A DNA stretch of 64,000 bases from RGVD01 sp040403075. Its GTDB lineage: Bacteria; Bacteroidota; Bacteroidia; UKL13-3. The DNA lies in assembly GCA_040403075.1 (NCBI GenBank), contig JBBALJ010000001.1, positions 32,875-96,874 on the forward strand. The letters are read 5' to 3'. The notes below the pieces were generated by a model. The model was given only the letters and a program-made list of their open reading frames with translations. It was not told where the DNA came from and made no database searches. The translations under genes were made by a program, and so were the position numbers. This document shows, piece after piece, positions 8,574 through 17,667 of this stretch (positions within the stretch are counted from its first letter, which is position 1; each line of letters begins with the position of its first letter).

Positions 8574-9768
8574 CGTTACTATTTAACACTTTAATAATTA
8601 TTGCATAGGCAATTTGAGGGGTTAGATGCTTTTCAAAATAAAGTCTACCATTCGCACCAATTTGCTTTCTTGATGTGGCATTTTGGTACAATTTATCAAA
8701 GTTGTTTTTATACGCTTCATGATCGCCAGCATAGCTCCAATAGCCCGCTTTTGCTTGATCTAAAATTTCATTATAATCTGTAGATTTATCAATAGATGCC
8801 AAAACAGGTATACCAACATTGAAATAGTCTAAGGTTTTACTTGGTATATTGGGTATTGTAAAACTTTCGTGCAAACTAATAAGTCCAACATCACAAATTC
8901 TAATTAAATCTTGATATTCTTCTTTAGGAATGGTTTTTTGAATTTGAATATTTGTTATTCCAAGTCTTAAAATGTCTTGTTCTAGTTTATTCATATGAAC
9001 ACCTTCTCCTAAAAGCAAAAAAACAACATCTTTATAAATTTGGCAAGACTTGGCTAGTACTAAAACATTTTCTAATTGTTGTGCTTTACCCATGTTGCCA
9101 CCAAATACTACAACAAACTTGTCCTCTAATTGATATTTTCTGCGAAGTTCAAAATTGGCCTTTTTCTCTATATCATAGAGTATTTGGTAATTACTCAATA
9201 CATGTAGTTTCTTGTGGTCTAAAAATGGATTATGATCCTCAATGTATTTAATATTTCCCACTGACATACATCCAATGTAATCGGCTGTATTATAAAGCAA
9301 AATTTCCTTTTTCTTAAAATAATTATAAAGAAATCCATCCTTCTTCATAAAACCTAAATCAACCGCATTTTGAGGAAAAATATCTCTTAAAATTAAATAG
9401 AACTTAGAATTGTATTTCAGCTTTAATTTTTTTGTTACATCTACTAGGGTGATAGGTGGTGTAGGCGATATGATTAAATCGAATTTTATGTTCGGATAGA
9501 ACTTATTCAAGGCATTGTTATATTGATAAGGTAAAAGCAAATTGGCAAATCCTTTCAAGACATTTGGAACGTTTTTAATTGGAAGCGTTTTAACACGTAA
9601 AATATCGATACCGGCCTCATTACTAATGAAAGTTCTTTCGTTTTTATTATCAGGTGCCAATACAAAAACTTCATGACCGTTTTCATGAAATTGTTGAACA
9701 ATGGTTGTAAACATATTGAACGACTTATTAAGGTCTGGAAAGGCAAACATTAAAAAAAGTACTTTCAT
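8548..9768 (-). CDS. wbuB: GT4 glycosyltransferase, WbuB-like (putative L-FucNAc transferase)
   Basis: The 406-residue protein is a GT-B glycosyltransferase. Its N-terminus has the WbuB-like series FPDLNKSFNMF, then LAPDNKNERTF, and a mid-region ILRDIFPQNAVDLGFM that is typical of the WbuB/CapL group. The donor-binding part includes VFGGNMGKAQQLENV and IPSKTLDYFNVGIPVLAS. In E. coli O26 WbuB works beside FnlABC to transfer L-FucNAc, and fnl genes are present here at 19921-23873. The donor is therefore probably UDP-L-FucNAc, by analogy. It stops 26 bp inside the deacetylase-like gene and starts 2 bp from the HisF-like gene. Family membership is firm, the donor less so. Confidence 0.78.
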   Translation of the reverse strand: MKVLFLMFAFPDLNKSFNMFTTIVQQFHENGHEVFVLAPDNKNERTFISNEAGIDILRVKTLPIKNVPNVLKGFANLLLPYQYNNALNKFYPNIKFDLIISPTPPITLVDVTKKLKLKYNSKFYLILRDIFPQNAVDLGFMKKDGFLYNYFKKKEILLYNTADYIGCMSVGNIKYIEDHNPFLDHKKLHVLSNYQILYDIEKKANFELRRKYQLEDKFVVVFGGNMGKAQQLENVLVLAKSCQIYKDVVFLLLGEGVHMNKLEQDILRLGITNIQIQKTIPKEEYQDLIRICDVGLISLHESFTIPNIPSKTLDYFNVGIPVLASIDKSTDYNEILDQAKAGYWSYAGDHEAYKNNFDKLYQNATSRKQIGANGRLYFEKHLTPQIAYAIIIKVLNSNDEYKNQNN

Positions 9769-9769
9769 T

Positions 9770-10549
9770 TTACTGTTGAGGAAAATTAAGCCTTATCAAA
9801 TCATCCTTCACATCTGGATTTGGATAGTTAATTAATACAGCTTTGTAAACCCCTTTGAATACAAACAAACTTCCAGCAGATGCCCCAATTATGCCAAATT
9901 TATTAATCAATTTTCCAATATCATCTATAGAGCCAGCACCACCTATAACAGTTAGTGGCAAAGTAATTTCTTTTCTAATTTTTTCAACTAAATCAAAGTC
10001 AAAACCTTTCATTACTCCATCTTGGTCGATAGAATTAATTACTATTTCACCTGCTCCCATTTCTTGAAATAATCGTGCCATCTCAAAAGGATTTTTTCCT
10101 GTTCCTTTTTTACCATTATGGGTATATATTTCATATCCACCCAACAATTTCTTCTTAACATCCAAAACCACAACAGCACTCTGAGTGCCAACTCTTTCGG
10201 CAATCTTACTAACCAATTCAGGATTTTCTATGGCTGCAGAACTTAATGCAACTTTTTCAACACCAAGCGAGAAAATTCTTTGTGCTTGCTCTACATTTTT
10301 AATCCCTCCACCATAGCATAATGGCATTCTGCATTCAGAAGCTAATTTTTCGATTATTTGATAGTCTGGCTCCGTATTATTAACGCTAGCGTCTATATCA
10401 AGAACCATTAATTCATCAGATTCTTTCTCATTAAATATCCTTACTGCATTAATAGGATCTCCAACATACTTATGGTTCTTAAAATTTACTGTTTTTACCA
10501 ATCCTTTTTCATGAATCAGTAAACAGGGTATAATTCGAGGTCTTAACAT
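9770..10549 (-). CDS. HisF-like (beta-alpha)8 subunit of a sugar amidotransferase system
   Basis: The 259-residue protein is a HisF-type barrel (RIIPCLLIHEKGLVKT at 5-20, phosphate loops YGGGIKN and VIGGAGSID). Canonical HisF has a catalytic aspartate at position 11 (IPCLD); here residue 11 is leucine, while D130 (VVVLDVKKK) is kept. Loss of D11 argues against imidazole-glycerol-phosphate cyclisation in histidine synthesis. It supports the role seen for HisF2 in Pseudomonas O-antigen loci, where ammonia from HisH is passed to a WbpG/PseA-type enzyme to make an acetamidino group. HisH-like and WbpG-like genes lie directly upstream in the same transcript. Assignment to that system is confident; the target sugar is not. 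Confidence 0.85.
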   Translation of the reverse strand: MLRPRIIPCLLIHEKGLVKTVNFKNHKYVGDPINAVRIFNEKESDELMVLDIDASVNNTEPDYQIIEKLASECRMPLCYGGGIKNVEQAQRIFSLGVEKVALSSAAIENPELVSKIAERVGTQSAVVVLDVKKKLLGGYEIYTHNGKKGTGKNPFEMARLFQEMGAGEIVINSIDQDGVMKGFDFDLVEKIRKEITLPLTVIGGAGSIDDIGKLINKFGIIGASAGSLFVFKGVYKAVLINYPNPDVKDDLIRLNFPQQ

Positions 10550-10550
10550 T

Positions 10551-11165
10551 TTAAATTTTTGAAAAATTTTCTAGAAGTTGAATACCAAAACGGTGGCTTT
10601 TCTCTGGATGAAATTGAACTCCATACACATTATCATTATTAACGGCACAAGTAAATTTGATTCCATATTCAGAAGTAGCAATCGTATCTTGAGCATTATT
10701 ACATAAAAAATAATATGAATGAAGAAAATAAAATTTCGGACTACCGCTAAAGTCTTTCAAAATTGAATTTGGTCTTTCAATATGGATATCATTCCAACCC
10801 ATATGAGGCAAGTGTGTCGCAAAAGTAATTTTAGATTCATCAAAACGCTTTACATCACCATCAATCCAACCAAGACCTTTTAATTTACCTTCATCACTTG
10901 AGTGGGCAAGCATTTGCATTCCCACACAAATTCCAAGCACAGGTACTTTTCTATTCAATACCATATCTTCAGCCACTTCTCTCATTCCTGATGTATTGAA
11001 AGTATTCATTGCATGATCAAAAGCACCTACACCAGGTAAAATCAATTTAGAAATACCTTCAAAATCTTCCGATTCCTTCAAAATTCTAACTCGAATATGT
11101 AGCTTTCTATAAATATTTTCGAAAGCTTTGATATTACCCAATCCATAGTCAATTATTCCTATCAT
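10551..11165 (-). CDS. HisH-like class I glutamine amidotransferase
   Basis: The 204-residue protein has the class I glutaminase triad. The nucleophile is C80 in LGICVGMQML, and H186 and E188 lie in GVQFHPEKS. The N-terminal IIDYGLGNIKAF and LPGVGAFDHAM are typical of HisH. It hydrolyses glutamine and would channel ammonia to the HisF-like barrel encoded 1 bp downstream. The upstream WbpG-like gene overlaps it by 4 bp. Since the HisF partner has lost its cyclase aspartate and no other his gene is near, it most likely serves sugar amidination and not histidine synthesis. Confidence 0.88.
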   Translation of the reverse strand: MIGIIDYGLGNIKAFENIYRKLHIRVRILKESEDFEGISKLILPGVGAFDHAMNTFNTSGMREVAEDMVLNRKVPVLGICVGMQMLAHSSDEGKLKGLGWIDGDVKRFDESKITFATHLPHMGWNDIHIERPNSILKDFSGSPKFYFLHSYYFLCNNAQDTIATSEYGIKFTCAVNNDNVYGVQFHPEKSHRFGIQLLENFSKI

Positions 11166-12313
11166 CTCATTAATCTATTTTCCAGTCCTAATGCAGTTAA
11201 TACTTTTGTTCCAAGGCTAATTATGTGCCTTTTATTTTTATAGTCTTTAAAAGTTTTATTTACTCCTTCAAACAACTTTTGAAGTTCAGCCACCGTTAAG
11301 TCTAACTTATGAGCAACGTATTCAAATTCATTCTTTAATGTTTGCTCATCAAGTTCTGGTCTGGAAATTCTATCTAAAGCCTCTTCTCTTGTCATCTGAC
11401 CTGTTAAAATTAAGCTTGAGAAATGCGCTCTTCTTTTTTCAAAACCAAATTTCCTTGGAAGCCAATAATCTTCATAAAATCTAGTAAATCTAGATTCATG
11501 ATGTTTATGTTGGAATTTTTGCCATCCAAATTTTTTTTCTAATAATTCTTCAGCATCCTTCTTAATGAATGGTACGTTATTCAAAGGTTTGAAGACCGTC
11601 ATTCCCAATAATTTTTGATAATAAACCTTATAAGTCAAAATATCTACAATTGGAAAAGTTTTCAATTCTCTCTTTCCAAATTTTTTGTGAATATCTAAAA
11701 CCATAATTTTATCAATTCCTGGATAAGCGCCCCATTCCTGAGGTTCCCTGCAACACTCAGTTGAGTAATTTGAACCAGTTAACACATACTTAATTCTATT
11801 TTTTCTGGCAAATTTGTAAAGAGCTGAAAAAAAGGCAATATCCTGAGGGGCATCCTGCCCAGGAATTTGCGCTTTTAAATATGCTACCTGCAAATCCTTC
11901 ATTTCCTCCCAGTTAATTACCTCTGTAAACAACTCAAGTCCTAGACCATTGCAGAGTTTCTCAATGTTACTAACAGCCTGTTCTGTATTCCATCCTGCAT
12001 CAACATGAAATAAAAGGGGTCTTAAACCTAAGATTTCTTTCGCAATGTAAGTAGTGTAGGAACTATCTAACCCCCCACTTAAACCAATTATACAATCAAA
12101 GTCCTTTCCCACTCCTTCCATTTTTATTTTATCAGCAATTGCCCTAATTTCATTTAATCCACTTTCATCTGGATGCCAATTAGGAAGTATACTTTTATGA
12201 AAATTGTGATAATAATCACTTATTCCATCTTCATCAAAAACAATGTTCGGATCACTAGTATCCATAATTGTTTTGGTACAAATTTGATATTTCATTTTGT
12301 AATTATTTTTCAT
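11162..12313 (-). CDS. wbpG: N-acetyl sugar amidotransferase, WbpG/PseA-like
   Basis: This 383-residue protein has the PP-loop ATP-pyrophosphatase motif GLSGGLDSS at 77-85 and the downstream blocks LTGSNYSTECCREPQEWGA and HKHHESRFTRFYEDYW, which mark the WbpG branch of the PseA family. It activates an N-acetyl group with ATP and replaces the oxygen with ammonia, giving an acetamidino sugar. HisH- and HisF-like partners follow immediately. M7 (12295) begins the conserved MKYQICTK stretch and is a plausible alternative start that would remove the 11-bp overlap with the glycosyltransferase upstream. The acceptor may be the WlbAB-type diamino uronic acid or the nonulosonate. Confidence 0.88.
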   Translation of the reverse strand: MKNNYKMKYQICTKTIMDTSDPNIVFDEDGISDYYHNFHKSILPNWHPDESGLNEIRAIADKIKMEGVGKDFDCIIGLSGGLDSSYTTYIAKEILGLRPLLFHVDAGWNTEQAVSNIEKLCNGLGLELFTEVINWEEMKDLQVAYLKAQIPGQDAPQDIAFFSALYKFARKNRIKYVLTGSNYSTECCREPQEWGAYPGIDKIMVLDIHKKFGKRELKTFPIVDILTYKVYYQKLLGMTVFKPLNNVPFIKKDAEELLEKKFGWQKFQHKHHESRFTRFYEDYWLPRKFGFEKRRAHFSSLILTGQMTREEALDRISRPELDEQTLKNEFEYVAHKLDLTVAELQKLFEGVNKTFKDYKNKRHIISLGTKVLTALGLENRLMR

Positions 12314-13526
12314 TTAGTGCTGATAAATTTTGATACAATTTTATGTATTCTAGACACTGAATGTCCTTGTTGAAAAATTTAATAGCTGTATTTCTGCAAA
12401 TTAATGAATATGTTTCCTTTCCTGCGTCAAGAATAACATTAATTTTTTTTAAAATTTCAGATAATTGCCCTGCATCAACTACAAATCCGCAACCTTCTTT
12501 AACTAACTCAGGTGTAGCAGTTGAATTATATGCTACTATTGGAGTCCCACAAGCTAGGGATTCGGCTGTTACTAAACCAAAAGATTCAGCCAATGATGTG
12601 CTAACAAATACATCTGCAAGTGAATAATAGTGTGACAAATCAATTTGATTTTCCGTGCGTTGAATTCCAATAATATTAGGAGGTAAATTTGCTATTTGAC
12701 TTTTATCTAAACCAATCAAAATTATTATTTCATTGTTACTTATCAATTTAGATAACTTATGGAAATCATTCAATCCTTTAATATCGCTCCATATATTGGC
12801 CACCCCAAGAATTACTTTTTTACTTCCTATTTTATGCTTTAGCCTTAAATCATTGCTTTCACGATTTCGGAAAATATCCAAATCAACTCCATTGTAAATG
12901 ACATTTCTGTTTGTTTCTTTTAAAAATGATTCAGAGACCAATCTATCCATCCAATTAGAAACAGAAACAATTGTTAAATTTTTTCCAAGCGATGAGAAGA
13001 ATTCTTTTTTCTTAAGAAAATTATTTTTCGAATTATCCACAGCTATACTTTTAGGATAATAATTGATTAAAGGACAATGATTACATTCTGTTTTCCATTT
13101 TACACAATTCACTCTTACAAAGTAACAACAATGACCTGTGAAAGCCCAACAATCATGAAAAGTCCAAACAACTTTTTTATTTGACTGAGCGAGGTAAGTA
13201 AAAAACAATTCGTAATTTAAATAATAGCCATGTATCTGATGCAGATGGATAATATCTGGGTTTATTTTTTCAATTTTTTTAATTAGTGACTTAGTGGCTA
13301 GTTTTGAGCCAAGGCCTTGTTGGTCAAGCAATCTAGATTTAGCTACATGTAAAAAGTAACTAAATAAGCCTCCAATTTTGAAAAATTTAGAATTCCCTAA
13401 TTTATCTCCTCTACCAAATGCTATAAAACTTTCAAATTTATTTCTATTTAATGTTAATCCTATCTCCTGCACTATTTTACCAGTACTTCCTTTTTTTAAA
13501 GTTACATTTACCTGTAAAATCTTCAT
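12303..13526 (-). CDS. GT4 glycosyltransferase, tandem copy 1
   Basis: The 407-residue GT-B protein has the N-terminal VTLKKGSTGKIVQEIGL and a cysteine-rich acceptor-side segment (WTFHDCWAFTGHCCYF, then CVKWKTECNHC). The C-terminal donor motif is SLAESFGLVTAESLACGTPIVA, with the EX7E glutamates of GT4. The same blocks occur in the same order in the gene directly upstream (13523-14740), so the two are tandem paralogs that overlap by 4 bp. It is a cytoplasmic enzyme expected to add one sugar of the repeat unit; donor and linkage cannot be read from the sequence. Confidence 0.85.
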   Translation of the reverse strand: MKILQVNVTLKKGSTGKIVQEIGLTLNRNKFESFIAFGRGDKLGNSKFFKIGGLFSYFLHVAKSRLLDQQGLGSKLATKSLIKKIEKINPDIIHLHQIHGYYLNYELFFTYLAQSNKKVVWTFHDCWAFTGHCCYFVRVNCVKWKTECNHCPLINYYPKSIAVDNSKNNFLKKKEFFSSLGKNLTIVSVSNWMDRLVSESFLKETNRNVIYNGVDLDIFRNRESNDLRLKHKIGSKKVILGVANIWSDIKGLNDFHKLSKLISNNEIIILIGLDKSQIANLPPNIIGIQRTENQIDLSHYYSLADVFVSTSLAESFGLVTAESLACGTPIVAYNSTATPELVKEGCGFVVDAGQLSEILKKINVILDAGKETYSLICRNTAIKFFNKDIQCLEYIKLYQNLSALNEK

Positions 13527-14740
13527 GTTTTATTTCCCTCCTTATAAAGAGTAATATACTTTGTTACTTGAGTTTGGAAATTATAGTTTTCAGTCACATT
13601 ATTAACACAATCTTTACTGTATTTATTTTTTCCAGTTTCAATTACTAATTTAGTTTTTTCAAAAAGTTCGTTAATGTCATTTGATTCAACAATAAACCCG
13701 GTATTCTCTTTAACTAATTCTGGGGAAGCTGTATTATTGAACACAATTACGGGCGTTCCACATGCCTGGGCTTCCAATGTAACCAATCCAAACGATTCGG
13801 CAATTGAAGGATTTACAAATACATCAGCAATAGTGTAAAAATAAACTAATTCTTCTTCATTTTCCGTTCTCTTTATACCTACAATATTTTTAGGTAACAA
13901 TTTTATTTGCCTTTCATTTAAACCAATCAAAACAATTTTATAATTTTCTGGAATTAACTTAGAAAGTTCAAAAAAAACTGCCAATCCTTTTAAATCACTC
14001 CAAATATTAGCAACCCCTAAAATTATTTTTTTATCTTGAAGTTGGTATTTTAATAAAATGTCACTAAAATTTTTTTCTACTTTTCTAAAAACATCAACAT
14101 TAATTCCGTTGTGGATGGTTACTATAGATTTGTTTTTAAAAAAAGAATCCTGAGTCATCTTCATCATCCAATCGGAAACTGGAACTATTGTTAATTTTTT
14201 TAGGTTAGTAAATAATTCTTTCTTTAACCTAAAGTTTCTTTTCGAATTATCTATAAAAAGTGATTTGGGATAATATTTAGTCAATTCACAATCATAACAC
14301 TCAGTTTTCCATTTTTTGCAATTCACACGCTCAAAATGACAGCAATGACCTGTAAATGGCCAGCAATCATGAAAAGTCCATACAATTGGCTTATTTAACT
14401 TTTCTAAATATGTAAATAGAACTTCTAGATTAATGTAATAACCATGAATTTGATGTAAATGAATAACATCTGGATTTAATCCTTCAATATACTTTATTAA
14501 TTTGTTCGTTGCACTTTTGGATCCATATCCATGCAAATCGAATATTCTTGTAAGTATTAGATGATAAAGTTGTTCAAACCTATTTCCAATTTTAAATACT
14601 TTAGATTCGCTTTTTCTGAAATTCCTTCCGAAAGCAATATAACTTTCAAAATTATTTTTAATAAGTTCCTTTCCTATTCCCTCAGCTATTTTACCTGTAC
14701 TTCCAGTATTGACAGAAATATCTATTTGTAAAACTCTCAT
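13523..14740 (-). CDS. GT4 glycosyltransferase, tandem copy 2
   Basis: The 405-residue GT-B protein resembles its neighbour at 12303-13526 along the whole length. It shares DISVNTGSTGKIAEGIG at the start, WTFHDCWPFTGHCCHF and the following CKKWKTECYDC cysteine cluster, and the C-terminal SIAESFGLVTLEAQACGTPVIV. The cysteines are kept in both copies, which suggests a structural metal or disulfide-like role; this is inference. About 250 bp of AT-rich sequence separates it from the next gene upstream, the largest gap in this part of the locus, so an internal promoter is possible though none was recognised. Confidence 0.85.
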   Translation of the reverse strand: MRVLQIDISVNTGSTGKIAEGIGKELIKNNFESYIAFGRNFRKSESKVFKIGNRFEQLYHLILTRIFDLHGYGSKSATNKLIKYIEGLNPDVIHLHQIHGYYINLEVLFTYLEKLNKPIVWTFHDCWPFTGHCCHFERVNCKKWKTECYDCELTKYYPKSLFIDNSKRNFRLKKELFTNLKKLTIVPVSDWMMKMTQDSFFKNKSIVTIHNGINVDVFRKVEKNFSDILLKYQLQDKKIILGVANIWSDLKGLAVFFELSKLIPENYKIVLIGLNERQIKLLPKNIVGIKRTENEEELVYFYTIADVFVNPSIAESFGLVTLEAQACGTPVIVFNNTASPELVKENTGFIVESNDINELFEKTKLVIETGKNKYSKDCVNNVTENYNFQTQVTKYITLYKEGNKT

Positions 14741-14992
14741 ATTTAAATAAATAAACTTAAACCTTTCTTTGCCAATTTTTCAATATTAAAACTAATTCTT
14801 GGGATATTCAACTTTAATTCTAATACAACAAATCGATTTATTTGTTTGTAAGTTCGAATTTGTTTTTTTCTAATCAAATTGCAAAATTTAATTTCTAAAC
14901 AGATTTAGCATTTTGTATGTACTCCCATTGCAATTATCATTAAAAAATCAACTCTTACTTTTAACATATAGGCACAATTAATTCTAATCGAT
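14741..14992. other. AT-rich intergenic gap inside the polysaccharide locus
   Basis: This 252-bp stretch between two minus-strand glycosyltransferase genes holds no reading frame of note. No clear terminator hairpin, repeat copy or TAnnTTTG-type promoter was found on the minus strand. It may contain a weak internal promoter or the remains of a lost gene, but nothing in it supports either. Confidence 0.5.
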
Positions 14993-16066
14993 TTATTGTA
15001 ATCCCTTTTCAAATACGAAATATTCAAAATCTTTATAACTTCTTTCTAAGGTATATTTTTCTCTGATTTTAAAAGCCTCTGTTTTTATTTTGGTTCTTAA
15101 TTCTTCATTTTCTATAAGCTCATTTAAGCATTGAACCAATTCCTCAACATTTCCAGGCTGAAAAAGCAATCCATTTATTTTATGTTCAATTATTTCGCGT
15201 GGTCCTGCCACACAATCACTGCTTATACAAGGTATTGGAACTGACATGGCTTCGATTAATGCATTAGGGAATCCCTCATAAAAAGAAGGAAGCACAAACA
15301 CCGATGCTGATGCCAAATGTGATCTAAAATCAAGCAAATGTCCTAAAAAACTAACATCCTTTTCAATACACAGGTTTTTGGATTGTTCAATTAAATTATC
15401 TAGCTCTAGTCCATCACCTATAATTATTAATTTCCATCCTTTTTTCTCTTTAATTCTGGAGAATGCTTCTATTAATATTTTATGGCCTTTTTCTCTTGAA
15501 AGCCTGCCGATAGAAATAATTTGTTTTTGGGGATTCAATTCCGCTATGTCGATAGGATTCAGTATGTTTGGAATAACTTCTATATTTTTTATTCTAAACC
15601 TATTACTCAACAAGCTTTTTGCCCTTTCAGTTTGAACAATCAATCCATCAGCCAGAGGGTATGTTAATTTATTAAAAAAGTTTAGAAATAATCCATACCC
15701 TAACTCAGGCCCCATTCTGTTTGTTATGAATACTCTCACCTTTAATAGAAGGGTAGCTACAACAGTATAAGAGTTATACCAATCCCCAAAAGAAATAACA
15801 ACTTCAGCTTTAATATCCTTTACTTCTCTTCTGATAAATGGAATTAATTTTAAAGCGTATATATATTTACTATTTTTTTCTCTATCTACATTGGGCCAAA
15901 TTATTACTATACTTTTATCTAAAGTAAAAAAAACATCTGTTTTAAATAAACAAATAATTACTACCTCATAACCATTCCTTGCAAATTCATTTGCATAATT
16001 TGTTAATGCCCTTTCCTGACCACCTCCTGAAAGTCCACCTGAAACAAAGCAAATTTTTTTAGTCAT
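14993..16066 (-). CDS. GT4 family glycosyltransferase
   Basis: The 357-residue protein begins with the donor/acceptor loop ICFVSGGLSGGGQERAL, typical of GT4 enzymes that act on GlcNAc- or GalNAc-type sugars. It continues with ISIGRLSREKGH, IIGDGLELDNL, and the EX7E region PSFYEGFPNALIEAMSVPIPCISS. This is the classic Glycos_transf_1 pattern. It overlaps the TupA-like ATP-grasp gene upstream by 8 bp, so they are translationally coupled. Donor and linkage cannot be assigned. Confidence 0.87.
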   Translation of the reverse strand: MTKKICFVSGGLSGGGQERALTNYANEFARNGYEVVIICLFKTDVFFTLDKSIVIIWPNVDREKNSKYIYALKLIPFIRREVKDIKAEVVISFGDWYNSYTVVATLLLKVRVFITNRMGPELGYGLFLNFFNKLTYPLADGLIVQTERAKSLLSNRFRIKNIEVIPNILNPIDIAELNPQKQIISIGRLSREKGHKILIEAFSRIKEKKGWKLIIIGDGLELDNLIEQSKNLCIEKDVSFLGHLLDFRSHLASASVFVLPSFYEGFPNALIEAMSVPIPCISSDCVAGPREIIEHKINGLLFQPGNVEELVQCLNELIENEELRTKIKTEAFKIREKYTLERSYKDFEYFVFEKGLQ

Positions 16067-16988
16067 TCTTCAAGTTTATTAGCTCGCCATATTTATAATC
16101 GAAATGAATGGGTTTTATTTGATCAAATCCCCCACCGTGGTGTTGGGTAATTTCGCCAAAATAAATTTTACCATCTACATCGTAAAAATCTATTCTTACA
16201 TATGGAAATAATTTCCCGATTTCTTCGGCTATTTCAATCATTTTATCCATAGTATATGGCTTTTCTATTTCATCCCCCCTCAACTCTTGAGTATTTTTAT
16301 TTTTATTAGCCCAAGTAAAATATAATGGTTCCCAATTTCTATTATAAATATTTCTTTTGTTGGCATTTTCTCTATCAACAGAAACATAAATGAATTCAGT
16401 TTTCCCATTGATAACGTTTATTTTGTAGTCAAAAGGAATAATACCAGCCTTTGTTATTAACAACTTTTCAACGATTATTCGAGGTTTAATATTTTTATAT
16501 TGCCACTCTCTATCAAACCAATAATAATTATTGCTCATCCACCAACGACAGTCTAGTCGTAATTTATTCCAATCTACCTTGTTTTTATCTTTAACTATCA
16601 AATAACTACCTGAGTCATGATTTGCCTTGATAATAAAAGGAAAGTCAGGCATATTTTCAGGTTTCACATCGTAATAATTCGTAGTTGTGTATACCAGTGG
16701 CACCAAATATTCTTCTCCAATTTTTTCTTTAATGAATTCCCGAATAGCATATTTATCAGCTAATTGTGTATGAAATTCAGCCCTATTATGAATTTTCAAC
16801 CACTGGATTTTTTCGTTTAAAGTTTTTGGTTCGTTTAAATTTAATTTATATCCTTGTCGTTTAAAAAATAATTCACTCAAGTATTTTTCATCAGATTTGT
16901 GGTCGTATTTTAAATACCTACCTACTTTATAAATAATTTTATAAATAATAAATCCTAATTCGCCTCTATACTTTAAATTGTTAAGCAT
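16059..16988 (-). CDS. TupA-like ATP-grasp protein
   Basis: The 309-residue protein fits the TupA-type ATP-grasp family, named from a teichuronopeptide synthesis protein. Early FKRQGYKLNLNEPKTLNEKI and WLKIHNRAEFHTQLADKYA blocks precede the ATP-binding FPFIIKANHDSGSYLIV. A late acidic metal site lies in YVRIDFYDVDGKIYFGEIT. Proteins of this family occur in capsule loci and are thought to couple amino acids or other carboxylates to a glycan; the reaction is not established. Overlaps of 8 bp with flanking genes on both sides show it is part of the operon. It differs from the other two ATP-grasp proteins of the locus. Confidence 0.82.
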   Translation of the reverse strand: MLNNLKYRGELGFIIYKIIYKVGRYLKYDHKSDEKYLSELFFKRQGYKLNLNEPKTLNEKIQWLKIHNRAEFHTQLADKYAIREFIKEKIGEEYLVPLVYTTTNYYDVKPENMPDFPFIIKANHDSGSYLIVKDKNKVDWNKLRLDCRWWMSNNYYWFDREWQYKNIKPRIIVEKLLITKAGIIPFDYKINVINGKTEFIYVSVDRENANKRNIYNRNWEPLYFTWANKNKNTQELRGDEIEKPYTMDKMIEIAEEIGKLFPYVRIDFYDVDGKIYFGEITQHHGGGFDQIKPIHFDYKYGELINLKND

Positions 16989-17667
16989 TTCTATTAATTA
17001 TTAATTCGTTAAAGTTATGTTGTTTAACCCAGTTTTGACTTTTATTATATGAAATTACAAATCTTTCTTTTGCCCAATTAAATAATGGTAAATCAGTAAT
17101 GCTATCTGAGTATACAATTGTATTTTCAAAATCTAATTTCTCATCCAATATTAACTTATTCAGCAGTAATACCTTTTGTTCAAACATACAGTCTTTTCCA
17201 TCTAGAAATCCTGAGGCTTTATTATCCATAATTTTTATTTTACTACTCAAGAGATAATTGATTCCAAATTCTTCACAAAACAACTTTAGGTAAAAATCAT
17301 ACCCCCCAGAAATAATCAACACAATATTTTTCTTTTTAATATCTTGTTGAAGTCTTTCTAAAATGAGGCTGTTGAAATTTGGTTTTATTAAACCTTCATA
17401 GTACTTGACAGCCAGCCCATTTAATTGCAATTCACTTACATTTCTTATTTTTAGGAGGTTTATTTTTTTTGACAAATTTAATTTAGGGTTTATCAAATTA
17501 ATTATGGCAAAAAATCTAGATTTAATCAAAATTTTTTCTAGTGAGGATATAAAACTATTAGGGTTTATGCTATCTGAACAATAGTTAATAAATCTGTCGG
17601 CAGTTTGAATTGAAACAATTGTTTCACAAAAATCATAAATTACCAAATTAGGCTTTGTATTATTCAT
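16981..17667 (-). CDS. HAD-IB-like phosphatase with altered motif I
   Basis: The 228-residue protein has HAD motif I as YDFCETIVSIQTADRF. The nucleophile D12 is present, but the second aspartate (general acid, usually DxD) is a cysteine at 14. Motif II is probably in IVLIISGGYDFYL, and motif IV is YSDSITDLPLF. The layout is that of phosphoserine-phosphatase-like HAD-IB proteins. It is sandwiched, with 8-bp overlaps, between a HisC/CobD-like aminotransferase and the TupA-like ATP-grasp gene. The three may make and attach a small amino compound, which is inference. Loss of the second aspartate could slow hydrolysis or favour another phosphoryl reaction. Confidence 0.72.
   Translation of the reverse strand: MNNTKPNLVIYDFCETIVSIQTADRFINYCSDSINPNSFISSLEKILIKSRFFAIINLINPKLNLSKKINLLKIRNVSELQLNGLAVKYYEGLIKPNFNSLILERLQQDIKKKNIVLIISGGYDFYLKLFCEEFGINYLLSSKIKIMDNKASGFLDGKDCMFEQKVLLLNKLILDEKLDFENTIVYSDSITDLPLFNWAKERFVISYNKSQNWVKQHNFNELIINRNA

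Noticed and set aside
9770..11165. HisF- and HisH-like genes as part of a histidine operon.
   Set aside because: No other his genes are near, the HisF copy has Leu in place of the catalytic Asp11, and a WbpG-like sugar amidotransferase gene overlaps the HisH-like gene.
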